6,041 nucleotides of DNA, taken from NCBI GenBank assembly GCA_031285105.1, contig JAITWV010000189.1, positions 1 to 6,041 on the forward strand, written 5' to 3'. The DNA comes from Streptococcaceae bacterium. Lineage in GTDB: Bacteria > Bacillota > Bacilli > Lactobacillales > Streptococcaceae. Below are positions 1-5,082 of this stretch, piece after piece. Position 1 is the first letter of the stretch. The number at the start of each line of letters is the position of its first letter. The notes below the pieces were generated by a model. It searched no databases and had not been told where the DNA came from. It was given only the letters and a program-made list of their open reading frames with translations. A program made the position numbers and the translations under genes.

Positions 1-422
1 AAGAACAGCTACGTACACTACAAAAAGAAAATGAGAAATTAGCGACTCGTTTAGCCAATCAAGAAGCGGCGTCAGTTTTTGAAAATGTACAAACAGTAGG
101 TGAAATTTCTTATCTAGCCTCTCAAGTAACGGTTCAAGACATGAATCAACTCCGTGGTTTACAAGATCAATGGAAACAAAAAGAATTATCAGATGTTTTA
201 GTCCTAGCAACTGCCAACGAAGGCAAAGTTAGCTTAATTGTCGCAATGAACAAAAAAGCAAATGAACATGGATTAAAAGCAGGTGACTTAATCAAACATA
301 TCGCTCCATTTGTTGGCGGCGGTGGCGGTGGACGTCCAGATATGGCACAAGCTGGAGGGAAAAACCCTGCTGGAATTACTAAAGCATTAGAAGAAGTGAC
401 AACTTGGTTAGAGTCTAAATAA
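1..422 (+). CDS. alaS: Alanyl-tRNA synthetase, C-terminal end (5' end outside window)
   Basis: This is the last 139 codons of a cytoplasmic enzyme that charges tRNA(Ala) with alanine. The frame is open from base 3 to the TAA at 420-422 and the start lies upstream of the window. What is visible is the tail of the protein: a charged, coiled-coil-like stretch (EQLRTLQKENEKLATRL) followed by the C-terminal DHHA1/C-Ala domain. The diagnostic glycine-rich motif FVGGGGGGRPDMAQAGG sits about 40 residues from the end and is a hallmark of bacterial AlaS. The catalytic and editing domains are not in the window, so their integrity cannot be judged. The gene is followed directly by a strong terminator, so it probably belongs to a separate transcription unit from the glycogen genes. 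Identification rests on the recognised motif and is close to certain. Confidence 0.97.
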   Translation, partial: EQLRTLQKENEKLATRLANQEAASVFENVQTVGEISYLASQVTVQDMNQLRGLQDQWKQKELSDVLVLATANEGKVSLIVAMNKKANEHGLKAGDLIKHIAPFVGGGGGGRPDMAQAGGKNPAGITKALEEVTTWLESK

Positions 423-430
423 TTAATGAA

Positions 431-475
431 AATTAACAAAAGGACACGTTTTATTTTCGTGTCCTTTTGTTAATT
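431..475 (+). terminator. Bidirectional rho-independent terminator after alaS
   Basis: A perfect 18-bp inverted repeat (AATTAACAAAAGGACACG at 431-448 and its complement at 458-475) flanks a 9-base loop. The GC-rich core GGACACG/CGTGTCC is followed by TTTTGTTAATTGTTT. The mirrored A-tract gives the same arrangement on the other strand. It begins 8 bases after the alaS stop codon and should separate alaS transcription from the glg operon. Confidence 0.93.
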
Positions 476-477
476 GT

Positions 478-507
478 TTGAAAACACTATTGAAAACAGT
501 TTTTTCA
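478..507 (+). repeat. Direct repeat TTGAAAACA x2 with an inverted TTTTCA half, upstream of the glg promoter
   Basis: TTGAAAACA occurs at 478-486 and again at 490-498, a 12-bp period. TGAAAA (491-496) is also mirrored by TTTTCA (502-507). The cluster ends about 20 bases before the -35 box of the glg promoter, a position suited to an activator site or an A/T-rich UP element. It is AT-rich, so chance occurrence is quite possible, and no known regulator motif is recognised. Confidence 0.3.
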
Positions 508-527
508 TAAATAAACGAAATTTACCA

Positions 528-556
528 TTTACATATAAAAAAATAACACTTATAAT
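528..556 (+). promoter_or_regulatory. Sigma-A promoter of the glg operon
   Basis: A -35 box TTTACA (528-533, one mismatch to TTGACA) and a consensus -10 box TATAAT (551-556) are separated by exactly 17 bases. Initiation is expected near 562-563, giving a leader of roughly 117 bases before the glgB-like start. It is the only convincing promoter between the alaS terminator and glgB and very likely drives the whole operon. Confidence 0.75.
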
Positions 557-596
557 ACTTATCACAAAGCATTCACTATGTTATTATTGATAAGTA
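556..596. promoter_or_regulatory. Inverted repeat overlapping the -10 box and start site; possible operator
   Basis: TACTTATCA (556-564) and TGATAAGTA (588-596) form a perfect 9-bp inverted repeat with 23 bases between the arms. The left arm shares its first base with the -10 box and spans the predicted start site, so the arm would be largely missing from the RNA. A DNA operator is therefore more plausible than an RNA hairpin. A third partial copy, ACTTAT, lies at 548-553 across the -10 box, nine bases before the left arm's ACTTAT. No known repressor site is recognised. Confidence 0.4.
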
Positions 597-614
597 AAGA
601 ACGCCTTTTACATA

Positions 615-683
615 ATGAAAAAATTTAGGATGAAAATGAGGTTATTCTCATATTATCCAAGTAAAAATGAGGTGAGAGATTGA
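615..683 (+). CDS. Possible 22-codon leader ORF overlapping the glgB-like start
   Basis: This small frame opens at ATG 615 and would encode a short basic peptide beginning MKKFRMKMRLF. An internal ATG at 636 is preceded by AGGA (627-630) at 5-base spacing and is the better start candidate. The stop TGA (681-683) overlaps the TTG start of the glgB-like gene (680-682) as TTGA, a geometry that often couples translation of neighbouring genes. Nothing in the peptide is recognised. A frame this short can arise by chance, and the 615 start has no good ribosome site, so the call is tentative. Confidence 0.2.
   Translation: MKKFRMKMRLFSYYPSKNEVRD
628..658 (+). promoter_or_regulatory. Hairpin in the glg leader just before the ribosome site
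   Basis: GGATGA (628-633) pairs with TTATCC (653-658), and ATGAG (636-640) pairs with CTCAT (647-651). Unpaired A634, A635 and A652 form a small internal loop and 641-646 is the end loop. The stem has 11 pairs including one G-U. It ends 10 bases before the SD. Its ascending arm contains AAAATGAGGT, which is repeated at 664-673 across the real SD, so CTCAT can pair with either copy. No T-tract follows, so it is not a terminator. Confidence 0.4.
669..675 (+). promoter_or_regulatory. Ribosome binding site that fixes the TTG start of the glgB-like gene
   Basis: GAGGTGA at 669-675 is a 7-base match to the 16S anti-SD region and lies 4 bases before TTG 680. An in-frame TGA at 668-670 excludes any earlier start. 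The next in-frame ATG lies inside the CBM48 domain at about codon 72, so TTG is the only sensible start. Confidence 0.85.
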
Positions 684-2584
684 ATCAACAAGAGATTACT
701 TTCAACCTAGAAGAAACAAAAGCAGTAGGCGACTTTTTAAATGGGGAAAACTTTGCTAGTTGGAAATTCTTTGCACATCAAAAAGAAGTTCGTAATGGAA
801 AAGTTGGCTATACCTTCCGAGTTTGGGCACCGAATGCTTTAGAAGTCTTTTTAGTTGGTGATTTTACCTATTGGTGGGAAGAACAAATCCCCATGCAAAA
901 AGACGAGGCAAGCGGTATTTGGAGTTGTTTTACGACATTACCAAAACTTGGGCAAATGTATAAATTCAAAATTAGACAAGCAAATGGTAATGAAGCAATG
1001 CGCATTGACCCTTATGCTTATAATTTTGAAAAAAGACCAGGAGCCGCTTCGATTATTACTGATTTTCCACAAAAAAATTGGCAAGACGATGCATGGATGG
1101 AAAGAAGAAAAAACGATAAAAACCTGAAGCAACCACATAATATCTATTTTCTTCATGCAACAAGTTGGAAAACGCATGCTGATGGTCGTTTGTTTACCTT
1201 TAAAGACTTAAAAGACGAATTACTTCCTTATTTAAAACAAATGCACTTTAATGCCATTTTATTTATGCCTTTAATGAATCATATCAATGCAAGCTCTTTA
1301 GGGTATCATGTTACAGGTTTTTATGCTTTGTGCCCAGATTTTGGTTCGATAAGCGATTTTCAGGACTTTGTAGAGGCAGCGCATTTAGAAGGAATTGCTG
1401 TTTATATGGATTTTCCGATTGGTCAATTTTCTAAAAATCCAGATGGTTTAACACTTTTTGATGGGACACCTAGTTATGAATATACGGATCGTAATCGTGC
1501 CAGGAATTTAAAACATTCGACGAAAAATTTTGATTTGGGCAAAAAACAAGTACAAAGTTATTTGATTTCAAGTGCTTTTTATTGGCTGGAAACATTTCAT
1601 TTAGATGGTTTTCGCATTAATTCACTAGCTAGTATGATTTATCGCAATTTAGATGGCGGACCTTGGACACCCAATGCTCAAGGAGAAAATGAAAATATAG
1701 AAGGAATTGCCTTTTTAAAAAAATTGACGCAAGTTCTTCATGAACATTTTCCGACTACCGAATTGATTGCTCAAGAACATACAGGTGAGCAAAAAATTAC
1801 GAACGCTGGATTTCCTGGTTTAGGCTTTGACTATAAATGGCGCAATGATTGGATGCAAGCGGTGAAAAACTTTTATGGCATGGACCCAATTTATCGCAAG
1901 TACCATTATGATCAAACACTTCTTGCAGCTAGAGATTTTCGCTTACAAGAATACTCCATTCAGCCTTTAGTTGAAGAGTATAAGAGCGAAGAAAAGAAAA
2001 GTGTGTTGTCGCAAATTTTTGGTGAGGATATCGAAATGAAACTTGCTCAATTAAAAAATTTGCTTTTATTTCAAAAAACATTCCCAGGAGCTGTTGCAGT
2101 ACAAATGGGCATAAATCTTGGACAAATTGAACCATTTGAAATTGGCAAACCACTTAATTGGGAACTATTGGAAAATGAAAATTTTAGAAGGTTCCACTAT
2201 TTCAATCAAAGGCTCAACGAATTATATATTCAAACTCCTGCTTTTTATGAAAGTGATTTTGAAGGAAGTGGGTTTGAGTTAGTCGATGGAACGAGTAAGA
2301 ATGAAACGATTTTTGCCTATAAACGTCAAGCAGATAATGGGGAGGCTTATTATGTTATTTTAAATATGACCCCTGTTGAGTATCCTAATTATTATTTACC
2401 TGTTAGTGAATTAGGGATTTATGATGAAATTTTTAATACACAAACAATTGAATTTGGTGGAAAAAGCAAAATCGTGAATTTGAATTTACACACGCAAAAA
2501 TGGACGGACAATGAGGAATTTCCTCAGTTTATCAAAGTAGACGTTCCAGGTTTTGCGGCTATTATTATCAAACCAAAACAATAA
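680..2584 (+). CDS. glgB: GlgB-like protein (GH13 branching-enzyme family) with substituted catalytic residues; probable pseudoenzyme
   Basis: This 634-residue protein has GlgB architecture: an N-terminal CBM48 domain (about 40-130, with FRVWAPNALEVFLVGDF), a GH13 barrel (about 150-510) and a C-terminal beta domain. GlgB hallmarks are kept, such as RPGAASI, ASMIYRN, GLGFDYKW and MDPIYRKYH. True GlgB moves alpha-1,4 glucan segments to alpha-1,6 positions. Aligned to E. coli GlgB (catalytic D405, E458, D526), the nucleophile is Asn314 (FRIN, not RVD), the acid/base is Gln365 (IAQEHT, not AEEST) and the third acid is Glu433. The histidine before it is Glu432 (PLVEEY, not LSHDEV), and the region I histidine is Gln249. 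Asp244, Tyr209 and Arg312 are kept. Spacing matches E. coli for D335-D405 (70) and E458-D526 (68). The frame is intact, so a non-catalytic role, for example glucan binding or partner regulation, is inferred. It is first in the operon and uses a TTG start. Family assignment is firm; loss of activity is likely but untested. Confidence 0.93.
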   Translation: MNQQEITFNLEETKAVGDFLNGENFASWKFFAHQKEVRNGKVGYTFRVWAPNALEVFLVGDFTYWWEEQIPMQKDEASGIWSCFTTLPKLGQMYKFKIRQANGNEAMRIDPYAYNFEKRPGAASIITDFPQKNWQDDAWMERRKNDKNLKQPHNIYFLHATSWKTHADGRLFTFKDLKDELLPYLKQMHFNAILFMPLMNHINASSLGYHVTGFYALCPDFGSISDFQDFVEAAHLEGIAVYMDFPIGQFSKNPDGLTLFDGTPSYEYTDRNRARNLKHSTKNFDLGKKQVQSYLISSAFYWLETFHLDGFRINSLASMIYRNLDGGPWTPNAQGENENIEGIAFLKKLTQVLHEHFPTTELIAQEHTGEQKITNAGFPGLGFDYKWRNDWMQAVKNFYGMDPIYRKYHYDQTLLAARDFRLQEYSIQPLVEEYKSEEKKSVLSQIFGEDIEMKLAQLKNLLLFQKTFPGAVAVQMGINLGQIEPFEIGKPLNWELLENENFRRFHYFNQRLNELYIQTPAFYESDFEGSGFELVDGTSKNETIFAYKRQADNGEAYYVILNMTPVEYPNYYLPVSELGIYDEIFNTQTIEFGGKSKIVNLNLHTQKWTDNEEFPQFIKVDVPGFAAIIIKPKQ

Positions 2585-2626
2585 AATCTATTAAGTTTAT
2601 ACTTAGTAAATATAATTTGATTTTCG

Positions 2627-2671
2627 AAAGGAGGGACAAGAGAAGGAATTTATTTCTTTCTTGAGTTTAAT
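2627..2671 (+). promoter_or_regulatory. glgC ribosome binding site separated from its start by a hairpin
   Basis: A very strong SD, AAAGGAGG (2627-2634), lies 37 bases before the glgC ATG at 2672, too far for normal initiation. Between them, CAAGA-AAGGAA (2637-2648, with G2642 bulged) pairs with TTTCTTTCTTG (2653-2663) around a TTTA loop, giving 11 pairs with one G-U. If this folds, only about 10 unpaired bases separate GGAGG from ATG. The only SD-like sequence at normal distance is a weak TGAG (2662-2665). The pairing is seen in the sequence; its role is inferred. Confidence 0.5.
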
Positions 2672-3805
2672 ATGAAAACAGAAATGCTAGCCATGATCCT
2701 AGCAGGCGGACAAGGTACACGTCTAGGAAAATTAACCACATCACTTGCCAAACCAGCCGTTCAATTTGGGGGCAGATACCGTATTATTGACTTTGCACTT
2801 TCAAACTGTGCCAATTCAGGTATTCGTAATGTAGGTGTTATCACGCAGTATCAACCATTAGCTTTAAATTCACACATCGGAAACGGTGCAAGTTGGGGCT
2901 TAGACGGGATTGAAAGTGGTGTGTCAATTCTTCAACCTTATTCAGCAACTGAAGGCAACAAGTGGTTCCAAGGTACAGCCCATGCCATTCATCAAAATAT
3001 TGATTACATTGACTCAGTAAACCCAGAATATGTCTTGATTTTATCAGGAGATCATATTTACCAAATGGATTATGAGGATATGTTACAAAGTCATAAAGAC
3101 AATAATGCTTCATTAACGATTGCAGTAAAACCTGTACCAATGCATGAAGCTAGCCGTTTTGGAATTATGAATACGGATGAAACAGGTCGTATCGTAGAAT
3201 TTGAAGAAAAACCAGAAAATCCAAAATCAAACAATGCTTCAATGGGTATTTACATCTTTAACTGGTCATCTTTACGTGAATTGTTAATGGAAGCCGACAC
3301 TAAAGGCATTGATATGAGTGACTTTGGACATAATGTCATTCCTGAGTTTTTAGATAAAGGTGAAAGTATCTTTTCATACAAATTTGAAGGTTACTGGAAA
3401 GATGTTGGTACGATTGACTCATTATGGGAAGCAAGTATGGAAATGATTGATCCAAATAATGAATTAGATATTCGTAACCCAGCTTGGAAAACATACTCAC
3501 GCAACTTAATTTCACCACCAAACTTTATTACCAAAGAAGCGTCAATTAAAGACTCATTGGTAATGGATGGTTGTTATATCGAAGGTGATGTGAAACATTC
3601 CATTCTTTCAACCAATGTTCAAGTAAACAGTGGTTCTGTTATTGAAGATAGTTTTATTATGACCGATGTAAAAATTGGGAAAAATGTAACGATTAAACGC
3701 GCGATTATTGGTGAAGGTGCAATTATCGGAGACAACGTAGTCATTGATGGAACGGATGAAATCCAAGTTGTCGGTTATTCTGAAATGATTGGAGAAGACA
3801 AATAA
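2672..3805 (+). CDS. glgC: Glucose-1-phosphate adenylyltransferase, catalytic subunit
   Basis: This cytoplasmic enzyme makes ADP-glucose and pyrophosphate from ATP and glucose-1-phosphate, the committed step of glycogen synthesis. The 377-residue length is normal for the family. The N-terminal nucleotidyltransferase domain carries the signature AGGQGTRLG (11-19), the KPAVQFGGRYRIIDFALSN block (27-45), the metal-site Asp127 in SGDH, the glucose-1-phosphate lysine in EEKP (Lys180) and GYWKDVGT (240-247). The C-terminal part (about 285 onward) shows isoleucine/valine-rich hexapeptide repeats of a left-handed beta-helix, ending in a GTDEIQVVGY motif. All expected catalytic residues are present, in contrast to GlgD next door. 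ATG 2672 is chosen because it gives the standard MKTEMLAMILAGG start. The gene lies 87 bases after glgB, and its stop overlaps the glgD start by one base (TAATG), implying coupled translation and a GlgC/GlgD complex. Confidence 0.97.
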   Translation: MKTEMLAMILAGGQGTRLGKLTTSLAKPAVQFGGRYRIIDFALSNCANSGIRNVGVITQYQPLALNSHIGNGASWGLDGIESGVSILQPYSATEGNKWFQGTAHAIHQNIDYIDSVNPEYVLILSGDHIYQMDYEDMLQSHKDNNASLTIAVKPVPMHEASRFGIMNTDETGRIVEFEEKPENPKSNNASMGIYIFNWSSLRELLMEADTKGIDMSDFGHNVIPEFLDKGESIFSYKFEGYWKDVGTIDSLWEASMEMIDPNNELDIRNPAWKTYSRNLISPPNFITKEASIKDSLVMDGCYIEGDVKHSILSTNVQVNSGSVIEDSFIMTDVKIGKNVTIKRAIIGEGAIIGDNVVIDGTDEIQVVGYSEMIGEDK

Positions 3806-4944
3806 TGAAAAACAATAGAATTGGCGCAATTATCGGAAATATCCACCAATTTAGTGATTTAGGTGATTTAGTTGCAGGTCGTCCATTAGCAACATTACCA
3901 TTTGCTGGAAAATATCGTTTGATTGATTTTCAATTATCTGCCGTAGCCAATGCAGGAATCATGGATATTTACTCAATTTATCATACAAACCAAATTCAGT
4001 CTGTCTTTGATCACATTGGTTCAGGACGTGAGTGGGGGATGGATAGTTTATTACACCACTACTTTTTAAGTGTTTATGAAGAAGATGATAATGGGATTGT
4101 CGCTAAAGACTATATTCCTAAGTTAATCAATTTCTTAAAACGCTCAAAAACGGCACAAACTGTTTATATTTCAAGTAATATGGTTGCAAATATTGACTTA
4201 AATGCGGTGATTCAACACCATCGCCGTCAAGGAAATAAAATGACGGTTGGTTATAAAACATTTGCTAGTGAAAAAATGTCTACAACCAATACTGTGTTAG
4301 AAATTGATGGAAATGCTTTGGTAACAGGCAGTCATGCGTTTGATTTAGCCAGTGCGTCTAATGTAGAGAATATGAGTTTAGGTTTATTCGTTGTCGAAAC
4401 AAACTGGATTATTCGCGAGTTAGAAAAAGCAATTGAAAACGAAGAAAATATCGTTTCAGCACAAGCTTGGTTGAATGAACAAATCGGCAAAGTAGAAACA
4501 TCAGCTTATGAATATCAAGGATTTGTTTCAAACATTCATGATGTGAAATCTTACTATGATGCGAATATGGATATTTTAGATCGTTCAACATTTACGACCC
4601 TATTTTTCTCACGTAATAAAGTTTATACCAAAGTGAAAAACGAAGCACCAACGTATTATGCTGACAAATCTGAGGTTCGTAATTCACAATTTGCTTCAGG
4701 TTGTGTGATTCGTGGAACAGTAGAAGACTCAATTGTTTCTCGTAATGTCTTAATTTCTGAAAACTCAAAAATCAAAGGCTCAATGTTAATGCCTAAAGTT
4801 GAAATTGGCGAAGGGGCAAGCGTTGAGTATGCGATTTTAGATAAAAATGTGATTGTCGCAGCTGGTGTAACGATTAAAGGAACAAAAGAAAATCCATTGG
4901 TAATCAAAAAAGACTCAGTTATCAAATCAGACATAATTGACTAA
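3805..4944 (+). CDS. glgD: GlgD, non-catalytic regulatory subunit of glucose-1-phosphate adenylyltransferase
   Basis: This 379-residue paralogue of GlgC has the same two-domain plan: a nucleotidyltransferase-like domain followed by a left-handed beta-helix from about residue 290. The active site is degenerate, as is normal for GlgD. The GlgC signature AGGQGTRLG is replaced by IGNIHQFSDLG near the N terminus, SGDH becomes SSNM (123-126, metal Asp to Asn125), GYWKD becomes GFVSN (239-243) and the EEKP lysine motif is absent. The substrate-pocket block FAGKYRLIDFQLS is kept. In other Firmicutes GlgD joins GlgC in a heterotetramer and raises its activity or changes its allosteric control; the same role is inferred here. 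The start overlaps the last base of the glgC stop, and a GGAG 10 bases upstream (3791-3794, inside glgC) can serve as SD. A structured 138-base gap separates it from glgA. Confidence 0.96.
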   Translation: MKNNRIGAIIGNIHQFSDLGDLVAGRPLATLPFAGKYRLIDFQLSAVANAGIMDIYSIYHTNQIQSVFDHIGSGREWGMDSLLHHYFLSVYEEDDNGIVAKDYIPKLINFLKRSKTAQTVYISSNMVANIDLNAVIQHHRRQGNKMTVGYKTFASEKMSTTNTVLEIDGNALVTGSHAFDLASASNVENMSLGLFVVETNWIIRELEKAIENEENIVSAQAWLNEQIGKVETSAYEYQGFVSNIHDVKSYYDANMDILDRSTFTTLFFSRNKVYTKVKNEAPTYYADKSEVRNSQFASGCVIRGTVEDSIVSRNVLISENSKIKGSMLMPKVEIGEGASVEYAILDKNVIVAAGVTIKGTKENPLVIKKDSVIKSDIID

Positions 4945-4955
4945 TTTAATAAAAT

Positions 4956-4990
4956 AGGGGTTCAGTAAGCAAAAAACTGCTGAACCACCT
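4956..4990 (+). repeat. Intergenic hairpin repeat, copy A (glgD-glgA gap)
   Basis: GGTTCAG (4959-4965) pairs with CTGAACC (4980-4986). Allowing A4987 to bulge, the stem extends through G4958-C4988, G4957-C4989 and A4956-T4990, for 10 pairs. It shares its left end GGGGTTCAG and right end ACCACCTTAA with copy B downstream. No T-tract follows, so it does not look like an intrinsic terminator. Confidence 0.7.
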
Positions 4991-5001
4991 TAATTAAAAA
5001 T

Positions 5002-5060
5002 GGGGTTCAGCGGGCAACCTTGAGCTAAATTTCTCAAAGCTGTGCGCCCGCTTCACCACC
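5002..5060 (+). repeat. Intergenic hairpin repeat, copy B (before glgA)
   Basis: AGCGGGC (5009-5015) pairs with GCCCGCT (5046-5052), a stable GC-rich stem. After a two-base internal loop, TGG (5006 back to 5004) pairs with CCA (5055-5057), then A5058 is bulged as in copy A, and G5002-G5003 pair with C5059-C5060. Inside the loop, TTGAG (5020-5024) and CTCAA (5033-5037) form a nested stem. The right end CACCACCTTAA lies immediately before the glgA SD. Related to copy A by its shared ends. It may be a dispersed repeat family or an RNA control element; neither can be decided here. Confidence 0.65.
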
Positions 5061-5065
5061 TTAAA

Positions 5066-5070
5066 AAGGA
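5066..5070 (+). promoter_or_regulatory. Ribosome binding site of glgA, long spacing
   Basis: AAGGA (5066-5070) is the only SD candidate for ATG 5083 and lies 12 bases from it, somewhat long. It is preceded by CCTT (5059-5062), which could pair with AAGG when hairpin B is not formed. Confidence 0.5.
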
Positions 5071-5082
5071 TGCTTACTTATT

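Noticed and set aside
491..507. Possible catabolite-responsive (cre) site TGAAAACAGTTTTTTCA
   Set aside because: It is palindromic and ends in TGAAA/TTTCA, but it is 17 rather than 14 bases long and lacks the central CG of cre sites.
578..628. Another small leader frame starting at ATG 578
   Set aside because: It has no SD, and its 16 codons end well before glgB. Chance occurrence is the simplest explanation.
1772..1777. Glu366 next to Gln365 as a surviving acid/base residue
   Set aside because: The spacing to the third catalytic position (68 residues, as in E. coli E458-D526) and the A-x-E-x-T context place Gln365, not Glu366, at the catalytic position. A one-residue shift cannot be fully excluded without a structure model, but the nucleophile is missing in any case.
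680..2584. Calling the glgB-like gene a pseudogene
   Set aside because: The reading frame, ribosome site, domain order and fold-defining motifs are all intact. The changes are concentrated at active-site positions, which suits a pseudoenzyme better than decay.
2589..2608. Small hairpin after the glgB stop as a terminator
   Set aside because: It is an 8-pair stem with only one G-C pair plus a G-U and is not followed by a T-tract; glgC follows in the same direction.
2611..2616. Internal promoter before glgC (consensus TATAAT)
   Set aside because: No -35-like sequence occurs 16-18 bases upstream and there is no extended -10 TG. AT-rich spacer DNA easily gives such a hexamer.
2648..2650. ATT as an upstream in-frame start of glgC
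   Set aside because: It would add eight residues not seen in the family, sits 13 bases from the SD and uses a very rare start codon. ATG 2672 gives the standard N terminus.
3608..3829. Minus-strand frames opposite glgC, glgD, glgB and alaS
   Set aside because: They lack ribosome sites and recognisable motifs and lie wholly or mostly opposite well-supported genes, so they are antisense shadows.
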